From the NCBI GenBank assembly GCA_021773365.1, contig JAJFKF010000080.1:1-64000 (forward strand): a stretch of 64,000 bases of DNA, in the 5' to 3' direction. The translations under genes were made by a program, and so were the position numbers. Under the pieces are notes generated by a model. That model had not been told where the DNA came from. It saw nothing but the letters and a program-made list of their open reading frames with translations, and did no database searches. Position 1 is the first letter of the stretch. Every line of letters begins with the position of its first letter. Below are positions 1 through 10,750 of the stretch, one piece after another. This stretch comes from Gammaproteobacteria bacterium. Its GTDB lineage: Bacteria > Pseudomonadota > Gammaproteobacteria > Steroidobacterales > Steroidobacteraceae.

Positions 1-48
1 CGTGAAAAACAGGATGTTTTTCCCGAAGCCTACAGGGACGTATTCACG
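1..48. repeat. Nested inverted repeat at the window edge, downstream of nrdR
   Basis: Positions 4-11 and 15-22 form a perfect 8-bp stem with a 3-base loop, and positions 1-6 are the reverse complement of 43-48. The nested palindrome lies in the intergenic space after the nrdR stop, so it may act as a transcript end or be an intergenic palindromic repeat. It may continue beyond the window. No second copy was seen in this window. Positions 49-102 hold nothing else I can identify. Confidence 0.5.
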
Positions 49-102
49 GCGGTCCTGAAAGCCCCCTCCCGTCCCCGACCCGTGCCTCGCCGACGCCGAC
101 TC

Positions 103-618
103 TTAACTCTTCCTGTCTCCAGGCAACAACGGCAACTGCACATCATCGGTCTTCTCCGCCTTGCGCCGATGATGCCGCAACCGCTCGATTTCCTCCCGAA
201 ACGCCTCCACATCCTGAAAACTCCGATACACAGAAGCAAAGCGCACGTAGGCAACCTCATCCAGGTGCCGCAATTCCTCCATCACCATCTCACCGACCAT
301 GCGTGACGGCACTTCACGCTCACCGGTGCCGCGCAGCTTGTGACTGATGTGGGCGATGGCCTGCTCAATTTTTTCCTGACTGACCGGGCGTTTCTCCAGC
401 GCCTTGACGATGCCGCTGCGCAGTTTCTGCTCATCGAAGGGTTCGCGACGATTGTCACTCTTGACGAGCTGCGGCATGAGCAGTTCGGCGGTTTCAAAAG
501 TGGTGAAACGTTCCTCGCACTTGAGACATTCGCGGCGGCGGCGAATCTGCGTGCCTTCGCCGGCCAGTCGCGAGTCGATGACTTTTGTTTCCTCGTGTTG
601 GCAGAAGGGGCAGTGCAT
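103..618 (-). CDS. nrdR: Transcriptional repressor NrdR
   Basis: NrdR is a zinc-ribbon/ATP-cone repressor of ribonucleotide reductase operons that senses dATP/ATP and binds NrdR boxes. The 171-residue protein starts MHCPFC and has the four zinc cysteines at C3, C6, C31 and C34, followed by an ATP-cone segment from about residue 49. The length is close to the usual 150-170; the C-terminal tail after about residue 145 is charged and variable. The gene lies 82 bp downstream of glyA on the same strand, an arrangement common in gammaproteobacteria where nrdR often leads into the rib genes. No NrdR box or reductase gene is visible in the window. Confidence 0.97.
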   Translation of the reverse strand: MHCPFCQHEETKVIDSRLAGEGTQIRRRRECLKCEERFTTFETAELLMPQLVKSDNRREPFDEQKLRSGIVKALEKRPVSQEKIEQAIAHISHKLRGTGEREVPSRMVGEMVMEELRHLDEVAYVRFASVYRSFQDVEAFREEIERLRHHRRKAEKTDDVQLPLLPGDRKS

Positions 619-700
619 GGTTGTCGGGGCAGGCGATGGACCGTGCCAGCGGCGGCCGGGCTATCTGCTGTTCAAGCCTGTCAAGCCCCTCCGTTGATGT

Positions 701-1942
<1,242 letters not shown>

Positions 1943-2033
1943 TGAGGCCTCCGCTGAATCTGAGCGGGGATTCTAGCCGAGCAGGGGGGCTTTGCGGGGC
2001 TCGCTGACCTGCCCTCCAAACTTGTCCTCCAGA

Positions 2034-2996
2034 CTAGCCCTCCACAAGCGCGCGCACTACGCGGGTCCAGGCGCGGGCGATGTTGCGGCGGTTGTAGCCG
2101 CCACCGCCCATGGCGAGAACGCGGCCCTGGGCGTATTCGCGCGACAATACGCACAGACGTGCCGCGGCGTGGGCGTGGGCCTCCTCGCTGTAGCGCAGGT
2201 GCGTGATGGGGTCCTCCGCCAGGCTGTCGGCGCCGCACTGGAAAAGGATGAATTCGGGACGAGTGTCGTTCAGGTAAGCCTCGACCTTCTGCCAGACGGC
2301 GAAGAAGGCCTCATCGCCGGATTCCGGCGGCAGCGGAATATTCAGCTTGGTGCCCTGAGCAGGACCGGCGCCTGTCTCCGTTTCGGCGCCAGTGCCTGGA
2401 TATAAAGAGCGACCATCCTCGTGGATATCGGCGAACAGCAGATCGGGATCACTTTCAAAGCCGTAAAAAACACCGTCGCCGTGGTGCGCATCGATGTCCA
2501 CATACGCCACGCGCTGCACACCGTAGCGACCGCGCAGCAGTTCGATGGCCACCCCGCAGTCATTGAACACGCAGAATCCCGCCGCACCGGTGCGCGAGGC
2601 GTGGTGCAGCCCGGCGATGGGTACGAAGGCGCTGCGCGCACGCTTTTCCATGATTGCGTCCAGCGCTGTCAGCGTCGCGCCCACGACGTAGCTGGCCGCT
2701 TCAAAGACACCCCGGAAAACGGGCGTATCGCCCCCATCCAGGAACCCCTGCCCGTCCACGGAACGCTCAGCCACCCGATCGATGTATTCCGCGACATGAA
2801 AAGTCTGTAGCTCCGCGCGCGTGGCGCAGCCCGGATCGGCCTGCTCGACCTTCCTGTCGAGCTGCTCGGCCTTCAGCTCGCGCATGAACACATCATGCCG
2901 GTCCGGCCCGAACGGATGACCTTCACCGAACCCGTAGCGGGCGATCTTCTCGCCGGCTACCAGCAGGACGGGGGGGCGTTTCTTCTTCCAGACCAT
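2034..2996 (-). CDS. Histone deacetylase family / acetylpolyamine amidohydrolase-like protein
   Basis: This 320-residue protein belongs to the class II HDAC-like zinc hydrolases, which in bacteria deacetylate polyamines or other small N-acetyl compounds. The metal and active-site motifs are present in order: LHHASRTGAAGFCVFND (general-base histidines), the VDIDAHHGDG zinc-binding segment, DIHEDGRSLYPGTG, and the late GCDS-like segment, here QCGADSLAED. The C-terminal AMGGGGYN motif carries the glycine-rich oxyanion region. The substrate cannot be told from sequence. It is separated from glyA by 91 bp on the same strand and is divergent from the sigma factor gene at 3152. Confidence 0.9.
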   Translation of the reverse strand: MVWKKKRPPVLLVAGEKIARYGFGEGHPFGPDRHDVFMRELKAEQLDRKVEQADPGCATRAELQTFHVAEYIDRVAERSVDGQGFLDGGDTPVFRGVFEAASYVVGATLTALDAIMEKRARSAFVPIAGLHHASRTGAAGFCVFNDCGVAIELLRGRYGVQRVAYVDIDAHHGDGVFYGFESDPDLLFADIHEDGRSLYPGTGAETETGAGPAQGTKLNIPLPPESGDEAFFAVWQKVEAYLNDTRPEFILFQCGADSLAEDPITHLRYSEEAHAHAAARLCVLSREYAQGRVLAMGGGGYNRRNIARAWTRVVRALVEG

Positions 2997-3084
2997 TCAG
3001 ATCGCCGGTTTATAAGGTGCCGTAGCCTAGCAGAGGACGCTGGAACAGTTGCCGGAGCCCACCCGGAACAGGCCAGACCGGACC

Positions 3085-3121
3085 CAGGTAGCCATTTTCT
3101 CTTGTCAGGCACCCTAGTACT
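3085..3121 (+). promoter_or_regulatory. Promoter-like element upstream of sigma factor A, repeated before its receptor
   Basis: This stretch (CAGGTAGCCATTTT, a short spacer, then a GCACCCTA box) recurs almost unchanged at 4724-4760. Both copies lie in the short intergenic gaps of the same locus, one 31 bp before the sigma gene and one about 70 bp before the TonB receptor gene. The two conserved blocks are spaced like -35 and -10 boxes. The simplest reading is the target promoter of the ECF sigma factor encoded here, giving autoregulation and control of the receptor. It does not match the classical FecI consensus closely. Confidence 0.55.
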
Positions 3122-3151
3122 CCGCGAGAGTAGCGCCGAAGGAGGCTCGCC

Positions 3152-3682
3152 TTGACCGCGGACGAAAAACAGGCCTTTGTGACCGCCGTCGCGGCGCAGC
3201 ATGGCAAACGCCTGCGCCGCTTCCTGCTGGCGCGCGTGCGCAACGCCGAGGATGCCGCGGATCTCGTTCAGGAAGTGTATCTACGTCTGCTGCGGGTCGA
3301 TGACCATGAATCGATCCGCATGCCTGAGGCCTACGTATTCGCGTTGGCCAATCACGTCCTGTACCAGTACCGCCTGCGCCACTCCCGATCCATTGAGCCC
3401 GCCGAGCTTGCCGATATCTTCACCCCGCTGCACCTGGAGCTGGAACACGACCCGCTGGCGCGGACCGAAACGCAGCAGCGTATCGAGGAACTGGAGCAGG
3501 CGCTCGGGGGGCTCTCGCCCAAGGCACGCGCCACTTTGGTGCTGCATCGGCGCGACGGGTTCTCCCTGGAGGAAATCGGCACGCAGCTGGGCGTATCGCG
3601 CTCGATGGTAAAAAAATATCTGGCCAAGGCATTGCTGTACTGCCGACAGAGCTTCGAAGAGCAAGGAGCCGGGAAGTCGTGA
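3152..3682 (+). CDS. ECF RNA polymerase sigma factor, FecI-like (locus A)
   Basis: This is a 176-residue extracytoplasmic-function sigma factor that would direct RNA polymerase to the receptor promoter when released by its FecR partner. Region 2 covers about residues 14-70 (AEDAADLVQEVYLRLL, then PEAYVFALANHVLYQYR) and region 4 about 105-168 (LSPKARATLVLHRRDG, EEIGTQLGVSRSMVKKYL). The start is a TTG at 3152, chosen because a perfect AAGGAGG lies at 3139-3145, six bases upstream, and no better ATG exists. Its stop overlaps the FecR start as GTGA, indicating translational coupling. It is preceded by the repeated promoter-like element at 3085. Confidence 0.92.
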   Translation: MTADEKQAFVTAVAAQHGKRLRRFLLARVRNAEDAADLVQEVYLRLLRVDDHESIRMPEAYVFALANHVLYQYRLRHSRSIEPAELADIFTPLHLELEHDPLARTETQQRIEELEQALGGLSPKARATLVLHRRDGFSLEEIGTQLGVSRSMVKKYLAKALLYCRQSFEEQGAGKS

Positions 3683-4731
3683 ACACACAAATCTATCAGG
3701 AAGCCTGCGACTGGTTCGTCGATGTCAGAACGGGCGATATCGACGATGCGGGACGTAAAGGACTTGATGCCTGGATCCGCAAATCACCTGAACACCTGCG
3801 CGCCTATCTGGAGATCGCCGAGATATGGCAGGACGCGCCGTTGGTCGACCCGGAACGAAGCAGCACCCAGGCTGATCTGGTCACGGCGGCACGCGCCGGG
3901 GCGAATGTCGTAAGTCTGGAGTCGCTGGCGCGCGCCGGGCTTCCCACACCGACCCCGCCACCAAAGGCGCGAGTACCGGTCTACGCCCGGTATCGGGTGG
4001 CAGCCGCGGCACTTGCTGCAGTTGCCCTCGGCGGCCTGCTGCTGGCCTGGCTTTCTTCCCGCGCGGCAACTTACTCCACTGCCATCGGTGAGCAGCGGAC
4101 GCTCATCCTGCCTGATGGCTCGACAGTGCAGCTGAATGCACGTTCGCGGATTCAGGTCCGTTTTACGACAAGCGGACGCGATATCGAGTTGTTGTACGGA
4201 CAGGCCCTGTTCACCGTGGAGAAAGAGCCGGCGCGGCCGTTCATCGTGCACAGCGGCGCGACGCAGGTGCAGGCCGTGGGCACCCGGTTTGACGTGTATC
4301 GACGAAATACCGGCACCACAGTGACGGTGGTGGAAGGGCGGGTGGCCGTCGCCGAAGACAATTCGCTGCCGGACAGCCGGGACGCCGAGACGCCCATGGT
4401 GCTGTCTGCCGGCGAGCAGGTAACGATGGGGGCAAAGATCGCGCCGCAATTGACGCAAGCCGACATCGCCACCGCCACCGCCTGGACGCAGCGTCAACTG
4501 GTGTTTCACGCCTCCCCGCTACCGCAGGTAGCCGAGGAGTTCAATCGCTACAACGCGCGCCCGCTGGTGGCGAACGACCCGCTGCTGAAGGATTTCAGGA
4601 TCAGCGGCGTGTATTCATCGACGGATCCGGACTTGCTGCTGCGATTTCTGCGCGAGCAACCGGAGATCAACGTGCACGAGGCGGCAACTGAAATCACCAT
4701 CTCATCCCGAAAATCCAGACGCCGCAGGTAG
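3679..4731 (+). CDS. FecR-type anti-sigma/signal transducer (locus A)
   Basis: FecR proteins sit in the inner membrane, bind the cognate sigma factor on the cytoplasmic side and receive the signal from the receptor's STN domain in the periplasm. This 350-residue protein has a DUF4880-like cytoplasmic head (ACDWFVDVRTG, residues about 8-50), one membrane segment near residues 108-130, and the FecR periplasmic domain with the typical AIGEQRTLILPDGSTVQLN and GQALFTVEKEPARPFIV segments. The C-terminal 80 residues match the DUF4974-type domain. The GTG start overlaps the sigma stop by four bases. Signal pathway membership is established for the family; the ligand is unknown. Confidence 0.92.
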   Translation: MNTQIYQEACDWFVDVRTGDIDDAGRKGLDAWIRKSPEHLRAYLEIAEIWQDAPLVDPERSSTQADLVTAARAGANVVSLESLARAGLPTPTPPPKARVPVYARYRVAAAALAAVALGGLLLAWLSSRAATYSTAIGEQRTLILPDGSTVQLNARSRIQVRFTTSGRDIELLYGQALFTVEKEPARPFIVHSGATQVQAVGTRFDVYRRNTGTTVTVVEGRVAVAEDNSLPDSRDAETPMVLSAGEQVTMGAKIAPQLTQADIATATAWTQRQLVFHASPLPQVAEEFNRYNARPLVANDPLLKDFRISGVYSSTDPDLLLRFLREQPEINVHEAATEITISSRKSRRRR

Positions 4732-4760
4732 CCATTTTTTTCTTTGAGCACCCTATAGCT
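4724..4760 (+). promoter_or_regulatory. Second copy of the locus A promoter-like element, upstream of the receptor
   Basis: GCAGGTAGCCATTTTT and a GCACCCTATAG box repeat the element at 3085-3121 with the same order and nearly the same spacing. It overlaps the last bases of the FecR gene and lies about 70 bp before the receptor start, giving the receptor its own sigma-dependent promoter. Confidence 0.55.
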
Positions 4761-4768
4761 GCATGCAC

Positions 4769-4796
4769 GCCGTCATCGACACGCATCAATGACGGC
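4769..4796 (+). promoter_or_regulatory. Perfect 8-bp hairpin in the receptor leader
   Basis: GCCGTCAT at 4769-4776 and ATGACGGC at 4789-4796 are exact reverse complements around a 12-base loop. The hairpin lies between the promoter-like element and the ATG at 4830, so it would be in the 5' leader or at the start region of the receptor transcript. Its role (operator or RNA structure) is unknown. Confidence 0.4.
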
Positions 4797-4829
4797 CGAT
4801 ACGAATCTTTGGAACGCAAGGGGGCTTCG

Positions 4830-7610
4830 ATGCGCGGCATAACAATAATTGTGGTGGCAGTCGGTCTTTCACTTTTCGGACCGTCAGGTTTCGCCGATGT
4901 CGCGTCCACCGCGAAGCGGCCCACCACCATTCCCGCTCAAGGGCTGGAAACCGCGCTGGAAACCCTGGCGAAGGAATACAAATTTCAGATTCTCTACCGC
5001 ACGGAACTGGTCGGAAGCCTGCGGACCAACGGCGCCACCGGAGAGCTGACGCCCGATGAAGCGCTGCGACAGCTCCTTGACGGCACTGGCTTGACGTATC
5101 GCTACCTGGATGAGAAAGCCGTGACCATTGTCCCGGTCGAAACCGCTTTGAAGCCTGCCGCCTCATCGGCGTTGTCCGCGGGCGCTCCCGGCAAGGACGC
5201 GGCCGGGGATTTCAAATTGGCCCGCGTTGTAGCCGATCCTCCGGGGACGGCGCGGGAGACGGCGGACACATCCCATGCCGACGAAAAGTCTCTCGACCGG
5301 GCCGCGACCGAAAAACAGGCCGGCGACAGCAATGCCGGCGAACTGGTGGTCACTGGCAGCCATATCCGCGGCCTGAAGGAATCCACTGCACCGTCGATGG
5401 TCATCACCCGCGATGACATCGACAATTCCGGCAGCACGACAGTGGAAGCGCTGTTCAGAAATCTGCCGCAGAATTTCTCCGAAGTAAGTGCCGAGGGCGT
5501 ACGCACCGAGGGTGGTTCGCGCCTCGCAGGTTTCAATGGCGATCGCGCCACCGGCGTGGACCTGCGCGGTCTGGGCGCGGACTCCACGCTGACCCTGCTG
5601 AACGGTCAGCGCCGCGCCGGCAGTATCGACGGACGCGTGGTGGATATTTCACTTATCCCGCTGGCGATTATCGAACGCGTGGACATTGTCACGGACGGCA
5701 GATCGGCCATCTACGGCTCCGATGCGGTTGGCGGCGTGGTCAACTTCATCACCCGCCGGGAATTTCAGGGCGCACAAACCGACATCAGCTATGCGCACAG
5801 CCGTGGCGGTAGCGAAAACCTGCAGCTGAACCAGATCGTGGGCGCGAATCCGTCCCGCGGTGGTTTCGTTGCGGCCTATGGCTACGAGAAGGGCTGGAAA
5901 ATGAATCTGGTCGAACTGGGCGGCATTGCGCGCATCGACCCGTTCGACACCGAACAGATCTACATCGGTCAACCCCAGACCCTGCGTCATTCGGCATTTG
6001 CCTCCGGACATTTCCCGGCCAGCGAGACTGTCGAACTGCGCGCGGACGCGCTGTTCTCACGCAAGGAAATGGACAACAACGACATCTATCTGTACCCCGG
6101 CGCGGCGAACAACAGTTTTGAACTCACCCGCTATGCCAGCGACCACCTGGGAGTCTCCGCGGGCGCGGCAGTTACCCTGGGAGAATCCTGGGCCGTGGAT
6201 GTCTCGGGCGCCTACAGTCAGTTGGAGCAGGAGCTGAGTTTCGCCTTCGAGGTGGATCTCGGCGGCTTCGGTTTCGCGGACGCGAGCACGCAGTTCAATA
6301 CGATCTCAATCGCGACACTTGCAGCGGTGGCTGATGGCCCGCTGCCCCGTTTCGCGGGAATTCAACCGCGCGCCGCCTTCGGCGCGGACTACCGCAAGGA
6401 AGATCGTGATCTGTACACCACTGGAATCGACGGCCGCGATCCGCTGGCCCGCAACGTGCGCTCACTGTTCGGCGAAGTACATGTGCCGCTGGTCGAGGAG
6501 CGAACGCATCCGGGCCTGCAGCGACTGGAGCTGTCCCTGGCAGGTCGATACGATGACTACAGCGATTTCGGCGGCACCTTCAATCCCCAGGCCGGCGCGA
6601 TGTGGCAGCCGGTGGACGGGCTGACGTTCAAGGGAAACTATTCCTCCTCGTTCCGCGCGCCCGCACTGACGGATATGGGGCGGACAGCCAATGGCCGCCT
6701 GGCCAATTTCACCGACTCGACCGTGGCGGGCGGCAGCTCCCCGGTGCTTCTGCTGTCCGGCTCCAACCCCGACATCGGTCCGGAGCAAGCCCGCAGCTGG
6801 AGCTTCTCCATCGACTACCAGCCCCCTCTCCCGCAATACACCAGGTTATCTGTCAGCTACTTCGACATCCGCTACCAGGATCGTCTCGACATTCCGGCGA
6901 TCGGCGTGGACCAGTCTCTGATCCTGGAACGTGAAGACCGGTTTGTCGGGCTTCTCGAGCGCCAGCCCTCAGCAGCCCGGGTGGACGAGGTCCTCGCCAG
7001 CCTGAACGGACCGCCGCGGAACAATACCGGACGGCCCTACGACCCGGATACCGGGAGCCTGCTCGCCGCATTCCCGGACCTGGTCATCTTCGACAACCGC
7101 ACCAACAACATCGCCGTCGAAACCACCAACGGACTCGACCTGCTGATCGAGACACACTTTCCGGTCAGTGTCGGTGCGCTTTCCGTCCGCCTGAACGGCA
7201 TCTACACCCTGAGTCACGAACGCAGGATTACCGCCTCCAGCCCGCCCTTCGGGCGCGTCAACGAAGTCGGCAAACCTTCCAGTTTTCGCGTGCGCTCCCA
7301 CCTCGGCTGGACTGGCGACGCGTTGAGCGGATACTTGTATCTCAACCACATCAAGGGCTACGTCAATCCGTTTACCAGCCCCTTCTCCGCCGTGGACTCC
7401 TGGACCACGGTGGACGCTACATTTCGCTGTGAAAGTCTGCCGTCCACCGGGGGGTGGCTGAGCGGAATATCGCTGACGTTAAGCGCGCAGAACCTGCTGA
7501 ACGCTGCACCACCCGCCATTGCGGAAAGCGCGAGCGCATTGCTCTACGATCCGGCCAACGCCAGTGCACTCGGCCGGCATTTCTCAGTCCAGCTGCTGAA
7601 GAAGTGGTAG
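4830..7610 (+). CDS. TonB-dependent transducer/receptor with STN domain (locus A)
   Basis: This outer-membrane receptor would import a large ligand using TonB energy and signal ligand binding to FecR. The ATG at 4830 is preferred over a TTG at 4809, because AGGGGG precedes it and it opens a signal peptide (MRGITIIVVAVGLSLFG). An STN (secretin/TonB N-terminal) domain follows at about residues 32-105 (TIPAQGLETALETLAKEY). After a low-complexity linker comes a TonB box, ELVVTGSHIRG, then the plug and a long beta-barrel of a 926-residue protein. The last residues, VQLLKKW, end in the aromatic signal typical of barrels. The ligand cannot be inferred from sequence. Confidence 0.93.
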   Translation: MRGITIIVVAVGLSLFGPSGFADVASTAKRPTTIPAQGLETALETLAKEYKFQILYRTELVGSLRTNGATGELTPDEALRQLLDGTGLTYRYLDEKAVTIVPVETALKPAASSALSAGAPGKDAAGDFKLARVVADPPGTARETADTSHADEKSLDRAATEKQAGDSNAGELVVTGSHIRGLKESTAPSMVITRDDIDNSGSTTVEALFRNLPQNFSEVSAEGVRTEGGSRLAGFNGDRATGVDLRGLGADSTLTLLNGQRRAGSIDGRVVDISLIPLAIIERVDIVTDGRSAIYGSDAVGGVVNFITRREFQGAQTDISYAHSRGGSENLQLNQIVGANPSRGGFVAAYGYEKGWKMNLVELGGIARIDPFDTEQIYIGQPQTLRHSAFASGHFPASETVELRADALFSRKEMDNNDIYLYPGAANNSFELTRYASDHLGVSAGAAVTLGESWAVDVSGAYSQLEQELSFAFEVDLGGFGFADASTQFNTISIATLAAVADGPLPRFAGIQPRAAFGADYRKEDRDLYTTGIDGRDPLARNVRSLFGEVHVPLVEERTHPGLQRLELSLAGRYDDYSDFGGTFNPQAGAMWQPVDGLTFKGNYSSSFRAPALTDMGRTANGRLANFTDSTVAGGSSPVLLLSGSNPDIGPEQARSWSFSIDYQPPLPQYTRLSVSYFDIRYQDRLDIPAIGVDQSLILEREDRFVGLLERQPSAARVDEVLASLNGPPRNNTGRPYDPDTGSLLAAFPDLVIFDNRTNNIAVETTNGLDLLIETHFPVSVGALSVRLNGIYTLSHERRITASSPPFGRVNEVGKPSSFRVRSHLGWTGDALSGYLYLNHIKGYVNPFTSPFSAVDSWTTVDATFRCESLPSTGGWLSGISLTLSAQNLLNAAPPAIAESASALLYDPANASALGRHFSVQLLKKW

Positions 7611-7737
7611 TCGCGGACACCTGACCGGGGTTGTCCGTGGTGGGCGTGGGCCGTACTCGCGATCCTGTCGCGACTTCCCGGCCCGTTCCAGTGCAGCCGC
7701 CGCTGCCAGGGCTGTGCTCGCGCGCAGATTCCCTGGC

Positions 7738-7743
7738 TATAAT
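7738..7743 (+). promoter_or_regulatory. Consensus -10 box of the ettA promoter
   Basis: A perfect TATAAT lies 37 bp before the ettA ATG. The -35 region about 17 bp upstream is weak. Its position shows that the in-frame extension beginning at 7714 would start upstream of the promoter, supporting the ATG at 7780. Confidence 0.55.
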
Positions 7744-7779
7744 GCGCCCCCTTTTTCCGGCAGCACCCGCACATCCCTC

Positions 7780-9444
<1,665 letters not shown>

Positions 9445-9455
9445 CGCAAGCGGTC

Positions 9456-9511
9456 GGGGTGGCAGCCGGGGGTGTTATCCATTTGCAGATAACACCCCCG
9501 GCCGCCACCCC
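9456..9511. terminator. Strong bidirectional terminator hairpin between convergent genes
   Basis: Positions 9456-9479 pair with 9488-9511 over 24 positions with a single mismatch (9464/9503), around an 8-base loop. It sits in the 76-bp gap between the converging ettA and thioredoxin genes, 12 bp from the first stop and 10 bp from the second. There is no clear T-run on either side, so termination may depend on the exceptional stem or Rho. Confidence 0.75.
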
Positions 9512-9520
9512 TGTCACTGG

Positions 9521-10633
9521 TCAGCTGCCGATCAGCCGCTCGACCTCTTTTTTCAGCGCCTCACCACGTGCGTTGTCGTGCACCAGCTTGCCGTTCTGGT
9601 CCAGCAGCAATGCGGTAGGAATGGAGGTTACGCCGTACTCATCAGCGAAACGATTGCGCTCCTGCTCCTCTTCGAAGAACTGCGGCCACGGCACCTTGCG
9701 CTCGGCGACGAAGTCCTCAAGCTTCTTGAGGTCGCCGGCACGGTCGAGCGATATGCCCACCACCTCGAAACCTCGTTTGTTGTACTCACTGTAGACTGCC
9801 TGGACATTGGGCAGCTCCGCCACGCAGGGCCCACACCAGGTAGCCCAAAAATTGATCAGCACTACTTTGCCGCGCATCTGCGCCAGATTGACCTCGCGCC
9901 CGTCTATGGCGGTAAAGCGCATTTGCGCCGGCTCCTCCCGGATCTGTTCCACTCGCAGCTGACCGGAGGCAAGTCTGGCAACACGTTCGCTGGGACTTGC
10001 GGCCAGTTGCTCCAGCCAGGCCCGCGCCTGCGCCGGTTTGCTCCGCTTCAGCAGATCCACATACTGCAACTCGAGCATCGCAATTGAATGCGCTTCGGGC
10101 ACGCGCGCGACCAGTTCATCGAGGCGTGCGCGCAACGCGGTGAGATCGGCTTGCTCGTCACCACGCACTCTGCCCAGCTCCGCGCTGATCTGCTGCCCCT
10201 TGGCGACCTCCCAGTCCGAATCGTTGATGTCGTCGGCCACCAGCGCCTCCGCTGCGAGTTTTTCGGCGCGGGATTTTCGCGTCTCAGCCATCCGGACGAG
10301 AATGCTGCTGCTTTCCGCCATCATGGCCGCCGCAGTCCAGCGGCGCGGGTCCTGGGGATAGTCGCGATTGAAGCTCTCTGCCGCGCGGTAGAGCTTCAGC
10401 ATGTGCTGCTCATACCAGGCCGAGGCTGCCGGGCGATCCAGCCCCGGCGCCGGGCTCTCATTGAAAACGACATCCAGAGCCGCATAGGCCTCGTCGGCTG
10501 GCGTGGCCTGGGAGGTCCCGGCAGCAGGCGACGCAGGATCGGCGTGCGCCGTCTCTGGTGTCACCCCAAGGACCAGCACTGCCCCTACCGCGAGGGCCGC
10601 AAGCGAATCAAAAGCAGGTGTGTTCGTCATCAT
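9521..10633 (-). CDS. Exported TlpA/ResA-like thioredoxin protein with a helical N-terminal half
   Basis: Members of this family are periplasmic thiol-disulfide reductases. The start is one of two adjacent ATGs (10633 and 10630), chosen because a GGGGAAG site precedes them and a signal peptide follows (AALAVGAVLVLGVTPETAHA). A helical, mostly charged region of about 200 residues precedes the thioredoxin domain. That domain covers roughly the last 150 residues and contains NFWATWCGPCVAELP with the CGPC active site, then the cis-proline segment YGVTSIPTALLLDQNG. The long helical N-terminal half is unlike a minimal TlpA of about 180 residues. The gene stands alone, convergent with ettA. Confidence 0.85.
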   Translation of the reverse strand: MMTNTPAFDSLAALAVGAVLVLGVTPETAHADPASPAAGTSQATPADEAYAALDVVFNESPAPGLDRPAASAWYEQHMLKLYRAAESFNRDYPQDPRRWTAAAMMAESSSILVRMAETRKSRAEKLAAEALVADDINDSDWEVAKGQQISAELGRVRGDEQADLTALRARLDELVARVPEAHSIAMLELQYVDLLKRSKPAQARAWLEQLAASPSERVARLASGQLRVEQIREEPAQMRFTAIDGREVNLAQMRGKVVLINFWATWCGPCVAELPNVQAVYSEYNKRGFEVVGISLDRAGDLKKLEDFVAERKVPWPQFFEEEQERNRFADEYGVTSIPTALLLDQNGKLVHDNARGEALKKEVERLIGS

Positions 10634-10750
10634 TTTTTGACTTCCCCGTGAATCAGCCCAGTCGCTGAGGTGCTGCGTAGACCGCACGCATCGCAGATTT
10701 GTTCCTGTCGGGGTGTTCCCAACCCGCCGACGGCAGCTTACCCTTGCCCG

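Noticed and set aside
1943-2033. Possible glycine or other riboswitch before glyA
   Set aside because: The 91-bp gap is too short and shows no conserved riboswitch core.
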